57,805 nt of DNA. Source: Parabacteroides sp. (GTDB lineage: Bacteria; Bacteroidota; Bacteroidia; Bacteroidales; Tannerellaceae). Each line of letters begins with the position of its first letter. Position 1 is the stretch's first letter. The stretch spans positions 1 to 57,805 of the forward strand of contig JALFJR010000015.1 of NCBI GenBank assembly GCA_022775005.1. The letters run 5' to 3'. Of the stretch, positions 5,593-15,064 are shown piece after piece. The notes beneath the pieces were generated by a model, which saw nothing but the letters and a program-made list of their open reading frames with translations, searched no databases and was not told the DNA's origin. A program made the translations under genes and the position numbers.

Positions 5593-7197
5593 AGAAGCCA
5601 CGCCTAAATAGGCGGCAACTCCTTCGGCACAGCGTTCGCCGTCGATAGCGGCGGAGACGATGCCTCCGGCATAACCCGCTCCCTCACCACAGGGGAAAAG
5701 GCCGGCCACGGTGACGTGCTGATAGCTCTCCCGATCGCGCAGAATGCGCACAGGCGAGGAGGTGCGTGTCTCGACACCGATCATCGTGGCCTCGTTGGTG
5801 AGGAAGCCTTTGGAGACCTTGCCGAAATAGCGGAAGCCCTCCCGCAAACGGGTGGTGATGAACTCCGGCATCCAGAAATGGAGCGGAGAGGCCAACAACC
5901 CGGGGGCATAGGAGGAAACGGGCAGGTCGAAGGAGTTGCGCTTCTGGATGAAGTCGGTCATGCGCTGGGCAGGTGCCGTCTGCCTACGACCCCCATTCTG
6001 CCAACAGAGCGCCTCCAAACGCTCTTGGAAAGCCATCAACGCCAAGGGTGAATCGGGCGACACAGGCGTACCATCCGGCTCGTAGAGGGTCTCTCCGCCT
6101 GTCAAGGTGGTGTAATCCTCAGGGTGCAACTCGACCACCATACCGGAGTTCGCCCACCGAGAGCCACGGTTGGAAGGCGACATACCATTAACCACTACCT
6201 GATTAGGACCACTGGCGGCAGGCACAACAAAGCCTCCGGGACACATACAGAAGGAATAGACACCTCGCTCCTGCACCTGCGTCACGAAGCTATACTCCGC
6301 TGCCGGCAGGTAGTCGCCTCGTCCCTCCTTACGGTGGTACTGAATCTGATCGATCAGCTGTTGCGGATGCTCTAAACGGACACCAACCGCTAATCCCTTC
6401 GCCTCGATAGGAATGCCCGAGGCGTGCAGGTAGCGATAGACATCCCGTGCGGAGTGGCCGGTCGCCAAAATCACAGGGCCCATGAAGGTCTCACCGCTGT
6501 TGGTCTCCACGCCGATCACCTTGCCCTCCCGCAGGATAAAGCGATCCATACGGGTTTGGAAATGCACCTCTCCGCCACAACGCAGGATCTGCTCACGCAT
6601 ATTCTCAATCACACGGGGCAGCTTATCGGTACCGATATGGGGATGGGCATCGACCAAGATAGTAGGGCTTGCCCCATGCTGACAAAAGACATTCAAGATT
6701 TTATCGACGGAGCCTCGCTTCTTGCTGCGGGTGTAGAGCTTACCGTCGGAATAGGCACCGGCTCCTCCCTCGCCAAAGCTGTAGTTCGACTCGCTGTTGA
6801 CGGTGTGCGCCCGGCTGATCTGCGCAATGTCTTTCTTCCGTTCGTGCACGTCCTTTCCCCGTTCGAGGATGATCGGACGTAACCCCAACTCAATCAAGCG
6901 CAAAGCGGCGAAAAGGCCACCCGGCCCTGCGCCTACCACCACGACTGATTGCGCCCCTGACACATCCCGGTATTCCACCGATTGATATTCGGGTTCGGTC
7001 GGCTGCTCGTCGATGAAGAGCCGCAATTTGAGATTGACGAAGATCGTGCGCTGACGGGCATCGATCGACCGTTTCAACATACGCACCGCCTGAATCCGAT
7101 TGACGGGCACAGCGGTTTCCCGTGAGGCGACCCGCTTCAACGACTGCTCGTTGGCTGCCTCCTCCGGTACTATCCTGACTTGAATTTCTTTGATCAT
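5587..7197 (-). CDS. NAD(P)/FAD-dependent oxidoreductase (COG2509-like)
   Basis: A 536-residue protein. Residues 1-80 form a basic N-terminal domain typical of this uncharacterised FAD-dependent family. The FAD-binding Rossmann motif VVVVGAGPGGL is at about 85-95, with a matching ILERG acidic strand end near 112. A central FGEGGAGAYSDGKLYTR segment and a C-terminal LFPCGEGAGYAGGI motif complete the flavoprotein fold. The substrate is unknown. I chose the ATG at 7197 (MIKEIQVRI); an upstream in-frame start at 7260 would run into radA. It lies 13 bp behind radA and is probably cotranscribed with it. Confidence 0.85.
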   Translation of the reverse strand: MIKEIQVRIVPEEAANEQSLKRVASRETAVPVNRIQAVRMLKRSIDARQRTIFVNLKLRLFIDEQPTEPEYQSVEYRDVSGAQSVVVVGAGPGGLFAALRLIELGLRPIILERGKDVHERKKDIAQISRAHTVNSESNYSFGEGGAGAYSDGKLYTRSKKRGSVDKILNVFCQHGASPTILVDAHPHIGTDKLPRVIENMREQILRCGGEVHFQTRMDRFILREGKVIGVETNSGETFMGPVILATGHSARDVYRYLHASGIPIEAKGLAVGVRLEHPQQLIDQIQYHRKEGRGDYLPAAEYSFVTQVQERGVYSFCMCPGGFVVPAASGPNQVVVNGMSPSNRGSRWANSGMVVELHPEDYTTLTGGETLYEPDGTPVSPDSPLALMAFQERLEALCWQNGGRRQTAPAQRMTDFIQKRNSFDLPVSSYAPGLLASPLHFWMPEFITTRLREGFRYFGKVSKGFLTNEATMIGVETRTSSPVRILRDRESYQHVTVAGLFPCGEGAGYAGGIVSAAIDGERCAEGVAAYLGVASL

Positions 7198-7210
7198 ACG
7201 TTCTTTTAAT

Positions 7211-8581
7211 TTATCCAAACAACCGGGCAAACGCCTCTTCCACCTTGCGCACCTGCACAATCTCGATCGCCGTCTTCGCCGTGTCGAAACCCTTCAGATT
7301 GTTATGGGGGATCAAGATGGTAGAGAAACCCAATTTCTCCGCCTCCATGATGCGCTGCTCGATGCGATTCACCGGGCGAATCTCGCCGGAAAGACCGACC
7401 TCGCCCGCCATGCAGATGCCCGGCTCGATGCTGATGTCTAAGCTGGAGGAGAGGACCGCCGCCAACACCGCCAGGTCTATGGCCGGATCGTTCACCTTCA
7501 ACCCGCCGGCGATGTTGAGAAACACATCCTTCTGAATCAACTTAAAGCCTGCCCGCTTCTCCAACACCGCCAAGAGCATGTTCATACGGCGCAGGTCAAA
7601 GCCTGTGGCACTGCGTTGGGGTGTGCCATACACCGCCGAACTCACCAAAGCTTGCGTCTCGATCAGGAAGGGACGGATGCCCTCGATCGCCGCCGCAATA
7701 GAAACGCCACTCAATCCCTCATGGTTTTGCGTCAGCAAAAGCTCGGAAGGGTTGCTCACCTCTCGCAAACCATTCTGTCGCATCTCGTAGATGCCCAGCT
7801 CCGCCGTGCTGCCGAAACGGTTCTTGATGCTGCGCAGGATTCGATACATGTAATGCTGATCGCCCTCAAACTGCAACACCGTATCGACAATATGCTCCAA
7901 TACCTTAGGACCGGCGATGCTGCCTTCCTTGTTGATGTGTCCGATCAAGAGGACAGGGACACCGCTCTCCTTGGCATACTTCAGGATCATGGCGCTGCAC
8001 TCACGCACCTGCGAGATGCTGCCGGGAGAGGATTCCACCAACTCCGTAAAGATGGTTTGAATAGAGTCGATGATCAACAGATCGGGTTGGATATTCGCCG
8101 CTTGCGTAAAGATCTGCTCCAGGTTGGTTTCACAGAGGATGAAGCATTGCGGATTGTCGTGCGCCAACCGATCAGCCCTCAGCTTCAACTGCCGGCTGCT
8201 CTCCTCGCCAGAGACATAGAGCGTCTTCCACTCCGTCAACCCCAAGACGGTTTGCAGCACCAACGTCGATTTACCGATGCCCGGCTCTCCGCCGATCAGC
8301 ACCAAGGAGCCCTTCACCAAGCCGCCACCCAGCACCCTGTTCAACTCCACATCGTGAAGGTCGATGCGTTCCTCCGACTCCGTCGTGATGTCGCGCAACA
8401 GCTGGGGACGGTTATGTCCCCTTTCCACCATGCCCGGCACAGGGCGTTTGACGACCGGCTCTTTCGAGACAATCTCCTCCACGTAGGTGTTCCACTCGCC
8501 ACAATTGGGGCACTTCCCCACCCATTTCGGCGAGGAAGCCCCACAATTGGAACAAATATAAACCGTCTTAGTCTTTGCCAT
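7211..8581 (-). CDS. radA: DNA repair protein RadA
   Basis: A 456-residue protein of normal RadA length. A four-Cys zinc finger lies at residues 10-27 (CSNC...CPNC), a Walker A GEPGIGKST at 98-106, the RadA signature KNRFGS at 253-258 and a Lon-protease-like C-terminal domain after about 300. RadA is a RecA-like DNA-dependent ATPase that drives branch migration during homologous recombination. It sits between a lipoprotein gene (19-bp gap) and the FAD oxidoreductase (13-bp gap), so the three are probably one transcript. Confidence 0.95.
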   Translation of the reverse strand: MAKTKTVYICSNCGASSPKWVGKCPNCGEWNTYVEEIVSKEPVVKRPVPGMVERGHNRPQLLRDITTESEERIDLHDVELNRVLGGGLVKGSLVLIGGEPGIGKSTLVLQTVLGLTEWKTLYVSGEESSRQLKLRADRLAHDNPQCFILCETNLEQIFTQAANIQPDLLIIDSIQTIFTELVESSPGSISQVRECSAMILKYAKESGVPVLLIGHINKEGSIAGPKVLEHIVDTVLQFEGDQHYMYRILRSIKNRFGSTAELGIYEMRQNGLREVSNPSELLLTQNHEGLSGVSIAAAIEGIRPFLIETQALVSSAVYGTPQRSATGFDLRRMNMLLAVLEKRAGFKLIQKDVFLNIAGGLKVNDPAIDLAVLAAVLSSSLDISIEPGICMAGEVGLSGEIRPVNRIEQRIMEAEKLGFSTILIPHNNLKGFDTAKTAIEIVQVRKVEEAFARLFG

Positions 8582-8600
8582 TACACACCCGGTTACAGGA

Positions 8601-9215
8601 TCACCATTTGTACAGCTCTACGGTGCCATCCGCTTTCGACAGCTCCACTAAAGCATGTTCGAAATAGAAGTTTCCTAACTTCTGCCCCGTCTTCTCGTTG
8701 TACATACTCTTCAGGTGCGGACGAGCATCTAACGCTTGGTTGGAAACCGCCTCGTCGTCCACGCAAGTAGCCTCACCCGAGATACGGATCCACTCCCGAT
8801 CCTTGCCTACTGATACGATCTCGACATGCGGATCCTGCAAGATCTGCTGATAGACACCCTTGCTCTGCCCTACATGGAACCAGATCTTATCTTGGAAGAA
8901 AGTCACGACACCTGTCGGGCGTACACGAGGCAATCCCTGCTCCACCGTAGCCACAAAGAAGGGCATACTGCCTTTCAAGAACTCCATCGTCTTGTTGATC
9001 GCCTCCGCAGGAGCCAACTCCACCGCCTTTACACCCAAACCGGTCGCACCGGTTGTCGCATCGGTCATCTCCGCATAGGTGGTCGATTTCGTCGCCACCG
9101 TTTGTGCGGGAGCCGAAGCCGTGGCCTCGTCGTCGCTTGTCTCCACACTCACTTTCGCTGTGCAAGCAGCCAATAAAAGAGCTGCGCACCCTGCACTCCA
9201 AAGATACTTTTTCAT
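8601..9215 (-). CDS. PNPOx-like flavin-binding lipoprotein
   Basis: A 204-residue protein. The N-terminus MKKYLWSAGCAALLLAAC has a lipobox with Cys18, so export and lipid anchoring are likely. A Thr/Ala-rich linker follows, then a split-barrel domain of the pyridoxamine 5'-phosphate oxidase-like type from about residue 70: FFVATVEQGLPRVRPTGVV, then DKIWFHVG..KGVYQQI, then WIRISGEA. This fold normally binds FMN or F420; an exported lipoprotein version is less common. I chose the ATG at 9215; a GTG at 9224 would add three residues. Location in periplasm or outer membrane and the redox role are inference. It heads the radA transcript. Confidence 0.8.
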   Translation of the reverse strand: MKKYLWSAGCAALLLAACTAKVSVETSDDEATASAPAQTVATKSTTYAEMTDATTGATGLGVKAVELAPAEAINKTMEFLKGSMPFFVATVEQGLPRVRPTGVVTFFQDKIWFHVGQSKGVYQQILQDPHVEIVSVGKDREWIRISGEATCVDDEAVSNQALDARPHLKSMYNEKTGQKLGNFYFEHALVELSKADGTVELYKW

Positions 9216-9269
9216 ACTACTCACCTTGAATGGCTTAATACATTATAAATTTGCTAATCGCTTACTGAC

Positions 9270-10277
9270 TTATTTCCCGACGGTGACGATCTTCTGTCCG
9301 ATCGCACAACCTTTCTTCACCTCGGAGCTGCCCTTCTCCTTATAGAGGAAGCCCCGGAACATGCCTTGGCTGTTGTAGGGCATGGCAAAGTTGCCCTTGC
9401 GATCCACGGCAATCAAGCCACCATTGCCCGCATCCGTATTCAACTCTTGGTGAATGATGTAATCGGTTGCCTGTTCAACAGACTCATTCAAATATTTATA
9501 CCGCGCGCACACATTGAAGGCGACAGCATGACGGATGTAATACTCGCCATGGCCGGTGCAAGAGACCGCACAGCTGGCGTTGTCGGCGTAGGTACCCGCA
9601 CCAATCACTGGTGAGTCGCCAATGCGTCCCCACTTCTTGCGCAGCATACCGCCCGTGCTCGTTCCTGCCGTCAGGTTGCCCTGCTTATCCAGCACCACGC
9701 AACCGACTGTTCCGTTCTTCTTGCTCTCTGCCTTGAACTGCTCCACCCATTTCATGGTCTTCGGCGTAGCGAAATAGAGGTTGTCGTCCACCATCTCCAA
9801 GCCCTGCTCACGGGCGAACTCCTCCGCACCGGCGCCGCTCAACATCACATGGGGCGATTGCGTCTTCACTGCGTAGGCCGCATTGATCGGGTGCTTCACA
9901 TGCTCCACACCGGCTACCGCTCCAGCGGACAGGTCCTTGCCCTCCATGATGGCCGCATCCAGCTCAAACGATCCATCGGCAGCCACGGTAGCTCCAATAC
10001 CCGCATTGAACAGGGGATTGCCCTCGAAATAGTTGATCACCGCTCTCACCGCCTCGTGACCCTCGCCACCAGCCGCCAAGATCTTATCACCTATCATCAA
10101 AGCTGAATCCAAGGCGTTATAATACTGCTGCGCAATCTCCGGCTTTTGCTCCAAAGAACCCATCGCTCCGGCACCACCGTGCACCACGATCACATACTCA
10201 CGCTCTTGCGCCACCGCTGCTGTAGATGCCAACAAGGCAGCAGCCATCATCCATTGTTTCCATCCATTCTTTTTCAT
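9270..10277 (-). CDS. Isoaspartyl peptidase / L-asparaginase (Ntn hydrolase)
   Basis: A 335-residue protein with a signal peptide ending near residue 23 (AVAQ). The mature protein begins with VIVVHGGAGAM. The family self-cleaves in front of a Thr that becomes the nucleophile; here KKNGT-VGCVVL places it at Thr190, with the downstream TAGTSTGG and GDSPVIGAGTYA motifs of the family. It hydrolyses isoaspartyl dipeptides and/or asparagine, here in the periplasm. It is 28 bp downstream of the GH106 gene and could share its transcript. Confidence 0.92.
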   Translation of the reverse strand: MKKNGWKQWMMAAALLASTAAVAQEREYVIVVHGGAGAMGSLEQKPEIAQQYYNALDSALMIGDKILAAGGEGHEAVRAVINYFEGNPLFNAGIGATVAADGSFELDAAIMEGKDLSAGAVAGVEHVKHPINAAYAVKTQSPHVMLSGAGAEEFAREQGLEMVDDNLYFATPKTMKWVEQFKAESKKNGTVGCVVLDKQGNLTAGTSTGGMLRKKWGRIGDSPVIGAGTYADNASCAVSCTGHGEYYIRHAVAFNVCARYKYLNESVEQATDYIIHQELNTDAGNGGLIAVDRKGNFAMPYNSQGMFRGFLYKEKGSSEVKKGCAIGQKIVTVGK

Positions 10278-10305
10278 ATTCGTCCATTTTTTTATTTGTT
10301 TGTTG

Positions 10306-13300
10306 TTAATTCGCAGGATAATTCAACACCACAGGTCCCATCAATCCGCTCTTCCGCAACGGGGCATTGGCTTTAGGGCCGGAAATCGTCCAGGTCTTAC
10401 GCTCCGCCTCGGGCAACCCCGCATCATACACCAAGCGGTTGAACCAAGTGCTGGTCACCTCGATCGTCAGCTCATTCTTTCCTTTCCGCAAGGCCGACGA
10501 GAGATCCACCGTGTAGGGTGCACACCACAAGGTGCGCAGCTTCTTTCCGTTCAACGTGACTGTGGCAATCATGTCCACCTCTCCCAAATCCAACCAGCAA
10601 GGTGCCTCGGTCGCCTGCTGATCCCACTGGAAGGTAGTGGTGTAGGTAGCCGTTCCAGAAAAGGCTTTACCCTCCGCCGAAGGCAACAGGTCGCACCAAG
10701 GCTTCAGCTCCTTCACCTTCAGCTGGCGAGGAGCACCCCATCCGTCGGGGAAAGACAACGTCCATTTGCCTTCCAACACTTGCTGCTTCGTCAACGCAGG
10801 CACAGCCTTCGGCTGATCCGCCTTGCCCGGTGCGTTGAACACCACGAAGCAGGAGCCCGCCTTAGGCAAGCTCAGCTCCACCTGCGTGTAGTCGCCTTGC
10901 GGCGTAGCGGCAAGGGCACGGCTCTCGCCCGTCACCGGGTCCCAAAGTTCCACCGATCCTCCCGCACGGAAAGTCAATGTCCCTTGGAATGCCTTGCCAA
11001 TTGGTGCGCAAACAAAGTACCAATCCGCACCCGCTGTCTGTCGATGCGTCCACAAAGCCCCTTCACCTTTCACGTCCGGCTCCAGCTGCAGGGTTCGTAA
11101 TGCCTCCTCCAACGTACAATTTTCCAACACTTTACCTTTACCTACTGTGCGTACGCCCATCGGCTGATCGCCCCACAGCTGCCGCACCAGTTGCTGAAAC
11201 GCCTGCTCCGCAGCCTCGCCACCGGTCAGTGTCGCCATGCCTTTCGGGGCATTTCCCACGACAATCGCTCCCGCCTCGACCAAAGCCAAGAGCTTCTTCA
11301 CCGTAGCGGGCAACATCCGCTCCGTGTCGGGCATCCAGAGGAGACGATAACTCAATCCCTCGGGCGTCACCAAACGGCCATCCCGCACAGCAAGGCGATT
11401 CAACAGCACATCCGGATTGCAATAATCATATTTATACCCCGCAGGGAAAAGTGCCTGCTGATCAGGCTTATGATTCATCTCATCGCCCAAATACCACAAT
11501 ACGTCTGACACCGGTACACCTCGCTCCAGCAGATAGCCGCAACGAGCCAAGTAACTGGTCAGCTCCGGCATGTGCTTCCACCAAGTTTGCCCCCGCAAGA
11601 AAGGCGTTCCAATCGTCGATCCAAAAGAGGTGCCCGGTTGCAGGAAACCGATCTGAGGATTATGTGTATAGGTATGGAATACGTTGTGCGTCACTCCTTC
11701 CACGAAATGGAAATTGGCAATCTCTTTCAGCATCTCCCAATGCTCATCCCAAGTCAGCGCAAACGAGGTGAACGACTCCGCTGCCACCCGAGGCTTGCCA
11801 TACAAACGGGCCGCTGAGGCAGTCGGCTTGATCGGCTTGAAATTCAATGAACCGACGTAATTGGTCATGGTCGGTTGCCAGAACTCACACATCGGCACGT
11901 CGGCATACTTGAAGAATTTCATTATATCCGTAGGAAACACATCGCCCGAAGCGGTCTCGTAGGCGATAGAAAGCCCCTGCTCCTTCGCCAAGGTCGCCAT
12001 TCGACCAAAGAATTTATTCACATAGAGATCGTCGATGGTTTGCCGCCAATCGAGTAAGAAACGATCCGTCGTTTCCGGGTCATCCACCACATAGCCGAAC
12101 ACGGCGGGCAGCCATCGGCGCAAGGCGTAACCCGACACCCGCTGAAACTCCTGCTCCATCGCCGGTGTCCAAGTCTGCGTCTTACATTCCCAGCTATCTA
12201 ACAGCATACCATTCAGCAAACCGCCCTGCAACGCCCCGGTAGCCAACTTCCCGATGTAACCCGCAAAATGGGCATTCGGCCCTGACTCCGAGAGTTTATC
12301 GCACTCCCAACCGGTGCCCTCAGGAGGAGCCGGAGAGTTCTTCATGCCCGTATTGACATGACCGATGCGCAGAATCGTCCACGTCCCCTCTTGGGGAGCT
12401 GTCCAACGCAAAGATCCGTCTGGCTGCATGGAACTGGTTATATCTTGTATTTCAGAAGCCTTCACATAGGATAATGGAGATTGCCAAATGCCATCTGCCG
12501 AGCGGTCAATGGAACGAAGCGTCCAACCCGCCTCCGACTCCCAACTATTCTTGCGAGCCGCACTGTAAAAGCGAACGCTACTCAGTCTCAGGTCATGTGC
12601 GTTTATGATTTCCAACCGATAGCGATCTGCCCCCGAGACCTCTTGACAAGCCATTGTGAAAGGACTGCCATCCTGCCAATTGCTCTGCGGAAGATCCGTT
12701 GAGGCCACCTCCACGGGATTGCCTAAACGAGGCAATGCCAGCAAACGCACCTTCACACCCGGCTCATAGACCCAGTTGCTATTCATGCTGTTAATGGCAG
12801 GCAACTCCAACGTGCGCACCACGGTTTCCTCCGGGAAACGTACCTCCACCCAATGCGGATTCGTCGCCGTGGCGGGCGACAATTTGAGACGTGTACCCTT
12901 GGGATCCGTAAAACAAGCCAGCCAATCTTCTTCGTCATTACCCTTTACCTCGATCGGCTGCAACGGCTTGCCCGTGTCGCCCAAGGGTGTCGGGAAAGCT
13001 AAAACCGTTACATCCCGATAATCGCGCCACTCTTCCACAGTCGATTCAGGAAGGGGCAACTGCGCCGTCACGACATCTCCAGTCGCATGCACGTCTGTAC
13101 GGCTATACACCAAATGGCGCATGGCGTTAGAGGGAGCGATCCAAGGTCCTCCCGACATAGCCCATCCGGGGCAGTTTTGCATCGTCAAGCGCAAGCCCAA
13201 CCGGCGGCACTCCTCCGCGGTATGACGCACGGCATTCTCCCACAGCGGACTCAAACAGGCAATTTGTGGATCCACACCCGGCCATTGCCCACCAAACTGC

Positions 13301-13581
13301 CCATGAAAAAGCTGTACGCCCGAGATTCCAGCCGAAGCGATCGCCTCCAAATCAGCAGTGATCCCCGCCAAGGACACATTGCCACCAATGTAATGAAACC
13401 AGGTCTCCGGATAATAAATCTTTTCAGGTTGCCGGAAAGCAGCACGATCTTGCTCCACAAAAGGACGACTCAACGCCTCTCGATCCGGTACGGCTGCTAC
13501 TTGCGCAGAAACCCAGTTTCCACCACCTACCAAGGCCACAGCCACTGCCCAGCATATATGTAAACTATTCCTCCAGTTCAT
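10306..13581 (-). CDS. Glycoside hydrolase family 106 (alpha-L-rhamnosidase-like)
   Basis: A 1091-residue exported protein (signal peptide to about residue 26). After residue 50 it follows the GH106 pattern: YPETWFHYIGGNVSLAGITADLE in two pieces, then AGISGVQLFHG and LGLRLTMQNCPGW. The middle contains LLDSWECKTQTWTPAMEQEF and later motifs of the barrel. The C-terminus carries a beta-sandwich of GH2 type (YTVDLSSALRKGKNELTIEV). GH106 enzymes of gut Bacteroidetes remove rhamnose from plant polysaccharides such as rhamnogalacturonan. No SusC/SusD genes are adjacent. Linkage specificity cannot be read. Confidence 0.85.
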   Translation of the reverse strand: MNWRNSLHICWAVAVALVGGGNWVSAQVAAVPDREALSRPFVEQDRAAFRQPEKIYYPETWFHYIGGNVSLAGITADLEAIASAGISGVQLFHGQFGGQWPGVDPQIACLSPLWENAVRHTAEECRRLGLRLTMQNCPGWAMSGGPWIAPSNAMRHLVYSRTDVHATGDVVTAQLPLPESTVEEWRDYRDVTVLAFPTPLGDTGKPLQPIEVKGNDEEDWLACFTDPKGTRLKLSPATATNPHWVEVRFPEETVVRTLELPAINSMNSNWVYEPGVKVRLLALPRLGNPVEVASTDLPQSNWQDGSPFTMACQEVSGADRYRLEIINAHDLRLSSVRFYSAARKNSWESEAGWTLRSIDRSADGIWQSPLSYVKASEIQDITSSMQPDGSLRWTAPQEGTWTILRIGHVNTGMKNSPAPPEGTGWECDKLSESGPNAHFAGYIGKLATGALQGGLLNGMLLDSWECKTQTWTPAMEQEFQRVSGYALRRWLPAVFGYVVDDPETTDRFLLDWRQTIDDLYVNKFFGRMATLAKEQGLSIAYETASGDVFPTDIMKFFKYADVPMCEFWQPTMTNYVGSLNFKPIKPTASAARLYGKPRVAAESFTSFALTWDEHWEMLKEIANFHFVEGVTHNVFHTYTHNPQIGFLQPGTSFGSTIGTPFLRGQTWWKHMPELTSYLARCGYLLERGVPVSDVLWYLGDEMNHKPDQQALFPAGYKYDYCNPDVLLNRLAVRDGRLVTPEGLSYRLLWMPDTERMLPATVKKLLALVEAGAIVVGNAPKGMATLTGGEAAEQAFQQLVRQLWGDQPMGVRTVGKGKVLENCTLEEALRTLQLEPDVKGEGALWTHRQTAGADWYFVCAPIGKAFQGTLTFRAGGSVELWDPVTGESRALAATPQGDYTQVELSLPKAGSCFVVFNAPGKADQPKAVPALTKQQVLEGKWTLSFPDGWGAPRQLKVKELKPWCDLLPSAEGKAFSGTATYTTTFQWDQQATEAPCWLDLGEVDMIATVTLNGKKLRTLWCAPYTVDLSSALRKGKNELTIEVTSTWFNRLVYDAGLPEAERKTWTISGPKANAPLRKSGLMGPVVLNYPAN

Positions 13582-13606
13582 TGGATTGCCTATTTATTAT
13601 ATCTCG

Positions 13607-13614
13607 CAAAAATA
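13607..13614 (-). promoter_or_regulatory. -7 box of the GH106 gene
   Basis: The complement reads TATTTTTG, a match to TAnnTTTG, 26 bases before the ATG. No clear -33 element is visible at the usual distance. Confidence 0.45.
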
Positions 13615-13645
13615 AGACTTTTCTCTCTTTCTTTCCCTCATAATA

Positions 13646-14884
13646 TCAAAATTGTTTCAAGAGGAAAGAGGGATTGATCCGCATACAGACGGAAGCGGAG
13701 AAGCCGGAGCCGCTGCTCGCTGAAATGGGCAAGCCATCCGCCCCTCGCAACTGGTCCGAAAGACGTTGAAAATAATCTACCTCCACCACGAAATAGAAGC
13801 CCTTACCTAACGAACGACCATACTCCGCTCCGAAATAGAGCAACTTAGGACGCAAGAAGGTTGCTCCCGGATCGGTCAATGAGGCAGCACTGAAATAGGG
13901 ATTACCGAACAACGAGATGAAATCCTTCGCCTGCCAATAAGCTCCCTTCAAGCGGAAATCACGCACTTCTGCCGAGAGACAAGCATACACCCCATAACCG
14001 TTATCCAAAGGCCAAAGCGATCCGGCTTGCTGGTAATACCCCAACAGATCCACCTCGAAACCCATCCGTCGCAGATAGCGATAACCCGGTTGCCAACTGA
14101 CGCCGACTCCCACCGCCCCATTCATCAAGGTCTGCACCGATTGTGTCGTGATCGTGTCGATCTCCCCTCCTCGATGCTGCACCAATGCCTGTACCGGCGA
14201 ATAGAAATGGAACAGGGCCGAAGGATCGTTGTACTTCACCCGCCCGGAAAGACCAACCGTGAAAGCCTCCTGATGCGTATCTTCCTTGAAAATAAAGCTT
14301 TGCCAATTCACCCAGGCATCCAAATCGAAACGCCGTGTACGGTAAAGCACCTGCAAACCCATCTCGGGATCGCAGGTCAAGTTCAACTCCGGATTATACA
14401 ACGGTGCGATTAAACGGTGATTAGCTGCGCCATAGAGATTGCCCAACACCACATCGACCTGCTCTGAGAGTGCCATCTGCGCCCGGAAATAGGGCAAGAT
14501 ATGTGTTCCCTTTTGATATTGATTCCCTTTCCATTGCGCAATGTCTTGGTAAGCCATGCTGGGATATTTGTTCGCCCCATGATACACCAAAAGATGCGCA
14601 CCTAACTCCAACTTGACACGTTCCAACGGATAATATACCAACTTTGGCTGCAACCAAAACCCCGGTAGCGAATAGCCCTTCACCACCTTTCCGGCGTATT
14701 CATTATCTTTGAAAAAGCTGAGATTATCCAGCTCCACCGACAGTTGCCGCACACGCTCAGCCGCCACATGAGGATCAGAGATATAGGCCCCTTCCGTCCC
14801 TTGCGCACGCACTACGCCCTGCCATAGGGCACCAACCAACCAGATCGCACCATAGCACAAACCCCGCATAATCGCTCTTTTCAT
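13646..14884 (-). CDS. Predicted outer-membrane beta-barrel protein, unknown function
   Basis: A 412-residue protein with an N-terminal signal peptide ending near residue 28 (VVRAQ). The mature part has many short amphipathic strands with aromatic residues at the ends and finishes in INPSFLLKQF, an outer-membrane-type C-terminus ending in Phe. I do not recognise a named family. The pattern of alternating strands and a Tyr/Trp-rich sequence supports a barrel of perhaps 14-18 strands. It has its own -7 box and its neighbour downstream is the GH106 gene. An unspecialised porin or a carbohydrate-related barrel are both possible. Confidence 0.6.
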   Translation of the reverse strand: MKRAIMRGLCYGAIWLVGALWQGVVRAQGTEGAYISDPHVAAERVRQLSVELDNLSFFKDNEYAGKVVKGYSLPGFWLQPKLVYYPLERVKLELGAHLLVYHGANKYPSMAYQDIAQWKGNQYQKGTHILPYFRAQMALSEQVDVVLGNLYGAANHRLIAPLYNPELNLTCDPEMGLQVLYRTRRFDLDAWVNWQSFIFKEDTHQEAFTVGLSGRVKYNDPSALFHFYSPVQALVQHRGGEIDTITTQSVQTLMNGAVGVGVSWQPGYRYLRRMGFEVDLLGYYQQAGSLWPLDNGYGVYACLSAEVRDFRLKGAYWQAKDFISLFGNPYFSAASLTDPGATFLRPKLLYFGAEYGRSLGKGFYFVVEVDYFQRLSDQLRGADGLPISASSGSGFSASVCMRINPSFLLKQF

Positions 14885-14981
14885 CGTTCCATTTCTTTGT
14901 TCATCGCCTCGCGAACTTAGCGAAAAAAGCGGGAATTACATGTTGTCATAGCGCATTTGTCCTATTTTGTTTCCTTTCGGA

Positions 14982-14989
14982 CAAATATA
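14982..14989 (-). promoter_or_regulatory. -7 box of the barrel gene
   Basis: The complement reads TATATTTG, a perfect TAnnTTTG, about 98 bases before the ATG at 14884. It lies in the same divergent region as the plus-strand operon promoter at 15004-15034, so the two transcripts start back to back. Confidence 0.5.
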
Positions 14990-15003
14990 GTCGCCTCAAT
15001 ATG

Positions 15004-15034
15004 TTTCACTATTACTGAAAAAGGACTACCTTTG
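15004..15034 (+). promoter_or_regulatory. Promoter of the head-group operon
   Basis: TTTC (15004-15007), a 19-base spacer and TACCTTTG (15027-15034) fit the Bacteroides promoter with one mismatch in the -33 element. The ATG at 15065 is 30 bases beyond the -7 box. Confidence 0.6.
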
Positions 15035-15064
15035 CGGGGTTATTTTTGGGAAAAATAGATAGGT

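Noticed and set aside
7616-8770. A 384-codon plus-strand frame opposite radA
   Set aside because: It is the antisense of radA, with no family motif and high Arg, His and Gln content typical of shadow frames. Similar long antisense frames opposite GH106, GH20 and SusC are rejected for the same reason.
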